Shown here: positions 6,742 through 15,254 of the stretch, piece by piece | Layout of the letters: each line of letters begins with the position of its first letter | How positions within the stretch are numbered: position 1 is the first letter of the stretch | DNA from: Candidatus Nanopelagicales bacterium | GTDB taxonomy: Bacteria; Actinomycetota; Actinomycetes; S36-B12; CAIYMF01 | DNA length: 42,305 nucleotides | Assembly: GCA_025351185.1 (NCBI GenBank) | Contig: JANXWJ010000019.1 | Coordinates: forward strand, 1-42,305 | Direction: 5' to 3' | Position numbers and translations under genes: made by a program | The notes under the pieces: model-generated | Told to the model about the DNA's origin: nothing | Seen by the model: only the letters and a program-made list of their open reading frames with translations | Databases searched by the model: none

Positions 6742-8106
6742 ATGGCCCGGACTGTGGGTCCGTCGACCTATTTCGACCCCGCGACGATCGGCTCGCTCGA
6801 GTCTGCGACCGCCGATCTCGTGCGCCGCCGAATCGATGCGCTCGGACCTGCCTATCGGCTGTTCTACGAGCGGCCCCTGCAGATCGTGCGCGGCGCCGGC
6901 GTGCACCTCTATGACGTCGAGGGCGAGGAGTATCTCGACGTCTACAACAACGTCGCATCGCTGGGGCACTCGCACCCAAGGGTGACGGCGGCCGTCGCCG
7001 AGCAGGCGGCTCTGCTCAACACCCACACCCGCTATCTGCACCCGGCGATCGTGCGCTATGCGGAGGAGCTGCTCGAGACGTTCCCTGCAGACCTCGGACA
7101 CGTGATGTTCACCTGCACCGGGTCGGAGGCCGGCGACCTGGCGCTGCGCATCGCCAAGGCGCACACGGGTGGCACCGGCGTGGTCGTGACACGCAACGCC
7201 TATCACGGGGTGACCACCGAGATCGCGGCGATCTCACCATCGCTCGGCGGTCTCGGGTCACTTCCGCCCTGGGTCCGCTGGGTGCCCGCGCCGGACGCGT
7301 TCAGGGTCGACCACGTCGCGGCCGGCTTCGACAGCCTGGGGGAGTGGTTCGCGGCGCAGGTGCAGGACCAGATCGACGATCTCGCAGCGCACGGCGTCCG
7401 GTTCGCCGCGTTCGTAGCCGACTCCATCTTCGCCAGCGACGGCGTCCTCCCGGATCCAGCGGGGTTCCTCGCCCCCGTGCGCGACGTGGTCGCGCGGGCC
7501 GGCGGCGTCTACCTCGCCGACGAGGTGCAGCCCGGCTTCGGCCGCACAGGCGATGCGATGTGGGGCTTCCAGCGCCACGGCACGCACGACGCGCCGTTCG
7601 TCCCCGACCTGGTGACCATCGGCAAGCCCATGGGCAACGGCATGCCGATCGCGGCGACGATCGTGCGACCCGACGTCGTGGAGGCGTTCGGCCGAGACAT
7701 GCGATATTTCAACACTTTTGGCGGAAACGCGGTCTCGGTCGCTGCTGCCCAGGCAGTGCTCGACGTCGTCCGCGAGGAACACCTGCAGGACAACGCCGCG
7801 ACGGTCGGTGCCGCGATCCAGAGCATGGCCCGCGAGCTGGCGACCCGTCATCCGTCCATCGCCGACGTGCGCGGGGCGGGGCTGTTCATCGGCATCGAGT
7901 TCACCGTGCCGGGCACCGACAAGGAGCCCGACGAGGAGCTGACGCTAGTGGTAGTCAACGGGCTGCGACGTCGGCACGTCCTCATCGGCACGGCAGGTAT
8001 CGACAACAACATCCTCAAGGTCCGACCGCCGATGGTCTTCTCGCTGCACGATGCCGAGCGCTTCGTCTCCGAGCTCGACTCCACGCTCACCGAGCTCGAG
8101 GCATGA
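6742..8106 (+). CDS. Class-III aminotransferase-fold PLP enzyme, AGXT2L-type phospho-lyase
   Basis: A 454-residue fold-type I PLP enzyme. The cofactor aspartate is in DEVQPGFGRTG (D260) and the Schiff-base lysine is K295 in IGKPMGNGMP. The N-terminal block VYNNVASLGHSHPRV and LLNTHTRYLHPAIVRYAEEL match the AGXT2L1/AGXT2L2 phospho-lyase subgroup more closely than ornithine or GABA aminotransferases. These enzymes split O-phosphoethanolamine or 5-phosphohydroxylysine into an aldehyde (semialdehyde), ammonia and phosphate. Pairing with the upstream kinase supports this role. The ATG at 6742 has AGGTGG five bases upstream; an in-frame GTG at 6733 is an alternative. Confidence 0.88.
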   Translation: MARTVGPSTYFDPATIGSLESATADLVRRRIDALGPAYRLFYERPLQIVRGAGVHLYDVEGEEYLDVYNNVASLGHSHPRVTAAVAEQAALLNTHTRYLHPAIVRYAEELLETFPADLGHVMFTCTGSEAGDLALRIAKAHTGGTGVVVTRNAYHGVTTEIAAISPSLGGLGSLPPWVRWVPAPDAFRVDHVAAGFDSLGEWFAAQVQDQIDDLAAHGVRFAAFVADSIFASDGVLPDPAGFLAPVRDVVARAGGVYLADEVQPGFGRTGDAMWGFQRHGTHDAPFVPDLVTIGKPMGNGMPIAATIVRPDVVEAFGRDMRYFNTFGGNAVSVAAAQAVLDVVREEHLQDNAATVGAAIQSMARELATRHPSIADVRGAGLFIGIEFTVPGTDKEPDEELTLVVVNGLRRRHVLIGTAGIDNNILKVRPPMVFSLHDAERFVSELDSTLTELEA

Positions 8107-8855
8107 GCGGAGCGACGCGCCGCCACCGGCACGTCCTGGTGTTCGCGGACTCTCTCTCGTTCCACGGCCCGGACGCACCGCACCCGCCGAGCGACCCGCG
8201 GCTCTACCCCAACGTGATGGCCGCGACGATGTCGTCATCACTCGGTGTCGACGTGAGCGCCGACCTCGTCGCTCGTCTCGGCTGGACCGCGCGAGATGCG
8301 TGGTGGGCGCTGACGAAGGACCCCCGCGTGTGGGGTGAGCTCGTCCCGCGCGCCGACGCGATCGTGCTCGGCGTCGGACAGATGGACCACCTTCCGGCGG
8401 CCTTGCCGACCTATCTCCGCGACGGCATCCCGTACGTACGACCAGGATCCCTGCGTCGCCGTGTTCGCACTGCCTACACGACGGCCACTCCGTGGGTGAT
8501 CCGAGCCACCGGCGGACGACTGCGCCAGCTCCCGCAGGCAGCGACCGACCACTACCTCGCGCGCATCGTCGAGGGCATCCACCACTATCGCCCCGGCATC
8601 CCCGTCGTGCTCCTCGGGCCGTCGCCGCACAGTGCGTCGGCCTACCCCTCGCACCGCCAGCACGCACCCGCTGTGCTGGCGGCGAGACGGTGGGCGACGG
8701 AGCACGACGCCGGCTTCGTCGACCTCGACCCGATCGTCGTGCCGTCGCTGAGCGCCGGCACCGGTAACCCCGACGGCATCCACTGGTCCTGGGACGTCCA
8801 CGCCACCATCGGCGACGCCCTGGCCACCGAGCTGTCGCTGCTCCCGCTGACGTGA
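8103..8855 (+). CDS. octT: SGNH/GDSL acyltransferase, diglucosylglycerate octanoyltransferase (OctT)-like
   Basis: A 250-residue SGNH-hydrolase-fold protein. The nucleophile block is VLVFADSLSF (Ser17), and the Asp/His pair sits in GNPDGIHWSW (D224, H227). The pattern FADSLSFHGP, DPRLYPNV, RLGWTARDAWWALTKDPR and PTYLRDGIPYVRP matches what I recall of mycobacterial Rv2418c (OctT), which octanoylates diglucosylglycerate in methylglucose lipopolysaccharide synthesis. In mycobacteria that gene also lies close to degV/comEA/holA. The ATG overlaps the preceding stop (ATGA), so it is coupled to the phospho-lyase gene. Other MGLP genes are not in the window, so the exact acceptor is uncertain. Confidence 0.8.
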   Translation: MSGATRRHRHVLVFADSLSFHGPDAPHPPSDPRLYPNVMAATMSSSLGVDVSADLVARLGWTARDAWWALTKDPRVWGELVPRADAIVLGVGQMDHLPAALPTYLRDGIPYVRPGSLRRRVRTAYTTATPWVIRATGGRLRQLPQAATDHYLARIVEGIHHYRPGIPVVLLGPSPHSASAYPSHRQHAPAVLAARRWATEHDAGFVDLDPIVVPSLSAGTGNPDGIHWSWDVHATIGDALATELSLLPLT

Positions 8856-8905
8856 CCCTGGACCACGAAGAGCTGGCCGGACCGACCGTCGGCCCTCGCG
8901 TGGGG

Positions 8906-8911
8906 CATAGT
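8906..8911 (+). promoter_or_regulatory. -10-like CATAGT before small membrane protein gene
   Basis: CATAGT is one mismatch from TATAGT and ends six bases before the GTG at 8918. No Shine-Dalgarno sequence is present. This supports leaderless initiation at 8918 rather than at the earlier GTG at 8852. Confidence 0.35.
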
Positions 8912-8917
8912 GGGCGG

Positions 8918-9142
8918 GTGGCCGTCGACAGCACCGATGCTCGTCCGCGGTGTGTCGAGTGCGGGTTGCCCGAAGGGCGCCGGGGCCACAAGTGCCTGGC
9001 GCATCCGCGTCCGCCCGCGTTGACCGGCGCGCTGCTCGTCACGGTGCTGGCACCGCTGCCGCTCTACTTCGTCCTCGGTCCGATCGCCTTCGTGGCCTTC
9101 CTGCCCTGCTTCTTCTTCGCCTGGTGGGTCAAGACCCGCTGA
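8918..9142 (+). CDS. Small membrane protein with Cys pair
   Basis: A 74-residue protein. The N-terminal part, about residues 1-32, has a CVECGLPEGRRGHKC arrangement that could bind zinc. About 35 hydrophobic residues follow, likely two membrane helices with a short turn, ending in WWVKTR (positive-inside). No family is recognised. The GTG at 8918 is chosen because of the -10-like hexamer in front of it. A GTG at 8852 that overlaps the octT-like stop (GTGA) would add 22 poorly ordered residues and would make it part of that operon. Confidence 0.65.
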   Translation: MAVDSTDARPRCVECGLPEGRRGHKCLAHPRPPALTGALLVTVLAPLPLYFVLGPIAFVAFLPCFFFAWWVKTR

Positions 9143-9233
9143 TCCGACGTGCGCTGTCGCCGGGTTTCGGGGTCGCGCGGTCCGTCATCGGGTCGGCATA
9201 CTCGCGATCGTTGCCGACGAGGGGATCCGCGCG

Positions 9234-9806
9234 ATGGCCACGAGCATCGTCTACCTGCTGGGCTCGCCGGGGGTCGGCAAGCGCACGGTCGCCGAGGCGC
9301 TCGCCGCCCGCACCGGGGCTGCGGTCGTCGACAACCACAAGGTCAACCTCCCGCTGATGTCGTTGTTCCGCTGGGACGGACGCACCGAGCTGCCGGAGGA
9401 GGTCTGGGACTACGTCGAACGAGTCCGGGGCGTGGTGCTCGACGCGCTGGCCGAGATCGCTCCGCGCGACGCGAGCTATGTCCTCACCAACGCACTCGAG
9501 GCTGACGCCGACAGCGTCGGGTGGTTCGACCGGATCGCCGCCGTCGCGGCTGCTCGGGGCTCGGTGTTCGTGCCAGTCCGGCTCGTGTGCGACCTCGAGG
9601 AGCAGCTGCGCAGAGTGGTTGCCGAGGACCGCGTCGTCCGGCTCAAGCTCTCGGACCCCGTGCGCACCCGCCAGCTCATCGCGGGCGTGGACTACTTCAC
9701 GCCCACCGGGCCGACCGCCCTGGTGCTCGACACCACCGCGAGAAGCGCCGAGGAGACCGCGAGGCTGATCGAGGAGCACGTGCGTCCGCTCGTCACTGCC
9801 GGCTGA
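9234..9806 (+). CDS. P-loop ATP-binding protein, kinase-like
   Basis: A 190-residue single-domain P-loop NTPase. The Walker A motif GSPGVGKRT is at residues 10-18, right after the first beta strand (SIVYLL). A conserved DNHKVNLPLMSLF follows beta2. Later come a nucleotide/phosphate-kinase-like strand (FVPVRLVCDLEEQLRRV), a basic lid-like stretch, and a C-terminal LVLDTTARSAEETARLI segment as in shikimate/gluconate/adenylylsulfate kinase-type folds. The substrate cannot be predicted. It stands between the small membrane protein gene and the leuS attenuator. Confidence 0.75.
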   Translation: MATSIVYLLGSPGVGKRTVAEALAARTGAAVVDNHKVNLPLMSLFRWDGRTELPEEVWDYVERVRGVVLDALAEIAPRDASYVLTNALEADADSVGWFDRIAAVAAARGSVFVPVRLVCDLEEQLRRVVAEDRVVRLKLSDPVRTRQLIAGVDYFTPTGPTALVLDTTARSAEETARLIEEHVRPLVTAG

Positions 9807-9933
9807 GGGCAGCGACGGTCGGTCTGACCTCGCTCAGCGGCCAGCCCTCGACAGCCGTCACCGTCGCGAGGCCCGGGTGGCTCGCCGGCGGCGGCGCAGA
9901 CAACAGCCGTGGGGTAGGGCGGGGGCGGTCGGC

Positions 9934-9939
9934 TATCCT
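9934..9939 (+). promoter_or_regulatory. -10 element TATCCT of the leuS leader
   Basis: TATCCT lies six bases before the GTG of the predicted leader peptide at 9946. That geometry is the same as at the other leaderless starts in this window. No good -35 hexamer is visible at the expected spacing. Confidence 0.5.
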
Positions 9940-9945
9940 GAGCGG

Positions 9946-9996
9946 GTGCGAGCCGGACTCCTGCTTATCGGGCCGCACCGGAGCAAGCGCCACTAG
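9946..9996 (+). CDS. leuS leader peptide with three consecutive Leu codons
   Basis: A 16-codon open frame (GTG start, TAG stop) encoding M-R-A-G-L-L-L-I-G-P-H-R-S-K-R-H. Three different leucine codons in a row (CTC, CTG, CTT at 9958-9966) are followed by ATC. It has no Shine-Dalgarno sequence but sits six bases behind a TATCCT -10 element, so it would be translated from the very 5' end of the transcript. It lies 87 bp upstream of leucyl-tRNA synthetase and is followed by hairpins. This is the layout of a classical amino-acid attenuator: ribosome stalling at Leu codons when charged tRNA-Leu is scarce should affect the downstream terminator. leuS attenuators have been predicted in some Streptomyces. 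Confidence 0.72.
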   Translation: MRAGLLLIGPHRSKRH

Positions 9997-10019
9997 GAAC
10001 GCCGGCGTACCGGTGCGGC
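9972..10019 (+). promoter_or_regulatory. Attenuator hairpin overlapping the leader peptide
   Basis: GCCGCACCGG (9972-9981, inside the leader peptide just after the Leu codons) is the exact reverse complement of CCGGTGCGGC (10010-10019). A ribosome held on the Leu codons would cover part of the first arm, while one reaching the stop codon would cover all of it. So the stem is positioned to respond to leader translation. I could not identify an unambiguous antiterminator pairing. Confidence 0.6.
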
Positions 10020-10020
10020 T

Positions 10021-10042
10021 GACCCCTCCTGCGCGAGGGGTC
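10021..10042 (+). terminator. Attenuator terminator hairpin upstream of leuS
   Basis: GACCCCTC (10021-10028), loop CTGCGC, GAGGGGTC (10035-10042): a perfect 8-bp stem followed by TTGTCGTGTC. It begins two bases after the preceding stem and ends about 40 bp before the leuS start, so it is the likely conditional terminator of the leader. Confidence 0.68.
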
Positions 10043-10082
10043 TTGTCGTGTCCGGACCCAGCGATCACGAGGGAACAACGCC

Positions 10083-12587
<2,505 letters not shown>

Positions 12588-12671
12588 CGCCGCTCTGCAT
12601 CCGCGTGGTCCCACTGGTGCCCAGCACGGCAATCAGCCGCACGATCGGCCTCGGCGCGACATCGGGGTGAG

Positions 12672-12677
12672 TAGGGT
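12672..12677 (+). promoter_or_regulatory. -10 element TAGGGT before degV
   Basis: TAGGGT lies seven bases before the ATG at 12685, without a Shine-Dalgarno sequence, which suggests a leaderless degV transcript separate from leuS. Confidence 0.5.
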
Positions 12678-12684
12678 CGCGGGC

Positions 12685-13674
12685 ATGCACCGGGTAGCGA
12701 TCGTGACGGACTCGACGGCGTACCTGCCGGCGGATCTCGTGGCGTCGCACCACATCCGGGTGGTGCCGGTGCAGGTGGTCGTGAGCGGTCAGCCCTACGA
12801 CGAGGGCACCGAGATATCGCCGGCCGAGGTGGCCGAGGCGTTGCGTGCGTGGAATGTCGTCACGACGTCACGCCCGTCGCCGGACCGCTTCGCGCAGGCG
12901 TACGCCGACGCAGCCGACTCGGGAGCGACCGCGATCGTCTCGGCACATCTGTCGGGTGACATGTCGGGCACGTATGACTCGGCGTGCCTCGCGGCCCGCG
13001 ATTCCCCGATCCCGGTGCTCGTGGTGGACACCCGCCGGGTCGCGATGGCGATGGGTTTCGCGGTGCTCGACGGCGCCCGCGCAGCGGAGGCTGGTGCGGA
13101 CCCGGAGACCGTCGCCCAGGTGATCCGTGACCGCGCGGCATCGAGCAGCGCCTTGTTCTACGTCGACACCCTCGACTATCTGCGACGCGGCGGACGCATC
13201 GGCGCCGCGCAGGCGCTGCTGGGGCAGGCACTCGCGGTGAAGCCGATCCTCGAGCTCGTCGACGGCCACGTCGCACCGCTGGAGAAGGTACGCACCACAT
13301 CCAAGGCCCTCGCGCGCATCGAAGAGCTGGTGATCCAGCGCGCCGCCGGGCGCCCGTGCGACATCGCCGTGCACCACCTCGATGCAGCCGCGCGTGCTGA
13401 GACCCTCGCCGGTCACCTGGTGGCCCGCCTGGTCGACTCGCGTGTGATCGTCGCCGAGGTCGGGGCGGTCGTAGGAGCGCACGTCGGGCCCGGGATGGTC
13501 GCCGTCGGTGTCTCGCCGCGACCGGACCGGTCGCCACAGCGCCGGTCCTTCGCGACCGACCCGACCGAAGCGACAGACGCGACTGACGCCACCGACCAGA
13601 CTGCCGGGACCGACCATTCCGGCGAGGCTCACGACGCGGTCGAGGTCGACCCGCCGGCCGTCACGACGCTGTGA
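12685..13674 (+). CDS. degV: DegV family fatty-acid-binding protein
   Basis: A 329-residue DegV/FakB-type protein; such proteins bind one fatty acid, and in Firmicutes present it to the kinase FakA. The N-terminal VAIVTDSTAYLP and the TSRPSPDRF and SGDMSGTYDSA segments line the fatty-acid pocket, and FYVDTLDYLRRGGRIGAAQALLG is the family signature. The last 45 or so residues are an unusual low-complexity tail rich in Asp, Thr and Ala (repeated A-T-D), beyond the normal end of the fold at about residue 280. No FakA-type kinase is nearby. It is followed by plsY, which fits a lipid link. Confidence 0.93.
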   Translation: MHRVAIVTDSTAYLPADLVASHHIRVVPVQVVVSGQPYDEGTEISPAEVAEALRAWNVVTTSRPSPDRFAQAYADAADSGATAIVSAHLSGDMSGTYDSACLAARDSPIPVLVVDTRRVAMAMGFAVLDGARAAEAGADPETVAQVIRDRAASSSALFYVDTLDYLRRGGRIGAAQALLGQALAVKPILELVDGHVAPLEKVRTTSKALARIEELVIQRAAGRPCDIAVHHLDAAARAETLAGHLVARLVDSRVIVAEVGAVVGAHVGPGMVAVGVSPRPDRSPQRRSFATDPTEATDATDATDQTAGTDHSGEAHDAVEVDPPAVTTL

Positions 13675-13714
13675 CGCCGTGACCTCGGCGCTCCTCGGCG
13701 CCCTCGACATCCCG

Positions 13715-14308
13715 ATGCGCGACATCGTCGTCAGCATCGCGCTCGGCGTGGTCGGTGCCCTCGTCGGCTATCTCATCGGCTCGATCAACCCGGCCGCGAT
13801 CATCGCGCGCGTGCGCGGCATCGACCTGCGTGCGATCGGCTCGGGCAACCCGGGAGCCACCAACGCCGGGCGCGCGTTCGGCTGGCCCGTCGGCGTGCTC
13901 GTCGCAGTGCTCGACATCGCCAAGGGCTTCATCCCCGTGTTCCTGCTCGACCACTTCGGCTATCCGGTGCCGGCACTCGTGGCCGGGCTCGCGGCCGTGA
14001 TCGGCCACATCTCCTCGCCCTGGCTGCGGGGTCGCGGTGGCAAGGGGGTGGCGACGTCGCTCGGCGCGGTGCTCGCGGTGCAGCCGTGGTGGGCGCTGCC
14101 GGTCATCGCCGTGTTCCTCGTCGTCGTCATCATCACCCGCAGGGTCGGCCTCTCGTCCGTCGCCGGTGCGCTGATGCTCGTGCCCGCCTCTCTTGTCCGC
14201 CATGACCGCCCCGCCGACATCGTGTTCGCCGTGGTGCTGACCGGGATCATCGTCATACGCCATCGCCGCAACCTGGCCGAGGCGGCCGAAGCGGTCACGC
14301 CGCACTGA
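13715..14308 (+). CDS. plsY: Glycerol-3-phosphate acyltransferase PlsY
   Basis: An integral membrane acyltransferase that moves an acyl group from acyl-phosphate to glycerol-3-phosphate, the first step of phospholipid synthesis. About 197 residues with five or so membrane helices. The family motifs are present: GSINPA after helix 1, the glycine-rich GSGNPGATNAGR loop, and GRGGKGVATSLG. ATG at 13715 is chosen for family length; a GTG at 13679, four bases after the degV stop, is in frame and would add 12 residues. Neither has a clear ribosome binding site. It probably shares a transcript with degV. Confidence 0.93.
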   Translation: MRDIVVSIALGVVGALVGYLIGSINPAAIIARVRGIDLRAIGSGNPGATNAGRAFGWPVGVLVAVLDIAKGFIPVFLLDHFGYPVPALVAGLAAVIGHISSPWLRGRGGKGVATSLGAVLAVQPWWALPVIAVFLVVVIITRRVGLSSVAGALMLVPASLVRHDRPADIVFAVVLTGIIVIRHRRNLAEAAEAVTPH

Positions 14309-14392
14309 TACCGGCTGCACCCAGGTCCGGAGCACGCGGCGTGTCGTCCCCAGGCTCGGCCCTATGGGGGGAGCCGCGGACAACCCTGTGCC

Positions 14393-14398
14393 TAACGT
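14393..14398 (+). promoter_or_regulatory. -10 element TAACGT before comEA
   Basis: TAACGT is six bases before the GTG at 14405 and no Shine-Dalgarno sequence intervenes, consistent with a leaderless comEA-comEC transcript. Confidence 0.5.
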
Positions 14399-14404
14399 CC
14401 GTGC

Positions 14405-15253
14405 GTGCTTCCCCTCCCACGACGCCGGCTCGACCCGGAGGCTGTCCGTGAGCGGTTGGCGGCACTCTCGGGCGGGCGCATCATCGCGGGCGAGAGCCAG
14501 CACGCGAGGCTCGACTCGCTGCTGACCCTCCCGGCATCCGCGGCGCTGACGCCGCAGGAGACACCGGATGATCCGGCGCTCGAGTCCGTCGAGGCCGACC
14601 CGCACGGCCAGCGCCCCGTCGTCGTGTCGCGCACGTCGATCCGCCCGGTCGTCGTGGCCGTCGCGGCCACCGCTCTCGTCGCCTGGATCGTCGTACGCGT
14701 CACGGTGGGCGGTTCACCGTCGACCGTCGAGGTCGTGCCCGGCACCCCGGTGCCTGCGGCATCGGGTGTGCTGGTCACGTCACCGTCGGGCGCCGCGACG
14801 GCGCCGGCGAGCGGTGTGCTTCCCTCGCCGACCGCTGCTCCCGTGGTGGTCCAGGTGCTCGGGCAGGTGCGACGCCCGGGGCTCGTGACCCTGTCGCAGG
14901 GTTCCCGTGTCGCCGATGCGCTCGCGGCGGTCGGCGGCCTCACCCGAGGCGGCAGCAGCGGCGGCCTCAACCTGGCGCGGCAGGTCATCGACGGCGAGCA
15001 GATCGTCGTCTCGCCCGACGTGGTCGCAACCCCGAGCGGAGCAGGAGCCACGCCGGTGGGTGCGGTCCTCGACCTCAATGCCGCGACGCTGAGCGACCTG
15101 GACGCACTTCCTGGTGTGGGTCCGGTGATGGCGGGGCGCATCGTCGACTGGCGCACCGCGCACGGGCGCTTCACCACGGTCGACCAGCTGCGCGAGATCT
15201 CGGGCATCGGTGCCCGCACGTTCGAGCGCCTCAAACCCCATGTGCGGGTCTGA
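14405..15253 (+). CDS. comEA: ComEA-type helix-hairpin-helix DNA-binding protein
   Basis: A 282-residue membrane-anchored DNA receptor of the ComEA type. A cytoplasmic N-terminal segment, one membrane helix at about 80-101, a Ser/Pro/Ala linker and an SLBB domain (VVVQVLGQVRRPG to IVVSPDV, about 140-205) come first. Two helix-hairpin-helix motifs follow at the C-terminus: LDLNAATLSDLDALPGVGP, then LREISGIGARTFERLKPHV. Such proteins bind incoming double-stranded DNA outside the membrane for transfer to ComEC. The next gene starts one base after the stop. Natural competence in this organism is not shown by these two genes alone. Confidence 0.93.
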   Translation: MLPLPRRRLDPEAVRERLAALSGGRIIAGESQHARLDSLLTLPASAALTPQETPDDPALESVEADPHGQRPVVVSRTSIRPVVVAVAATALVAWIVVRVTVGGSPSTVEVVPGTPVPAASGVLVTSPSGAATAPASGVLPSPTAAPVVVQVLGQVRRPGLVTLSQGSRVADALAAVGGLTRGGSSGGLNLARQVIDGEQIVVSPDVVATPSGAGATPVGAVLDLNAATLSDLDALPGVGPVMAGRIVDWRTAHGRFTTVDQLREISGIGARTFERLKPHVRV

Positions 15254-15254
15254 G

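Noticed and set aside
9940-10082. T-box riboswitch upstream of leuS
   Set aside because: No T-box sequence (TGGNACCGCG-like) or specifier-loop layout was found; the Leu-codon leader peptide explains the region better.
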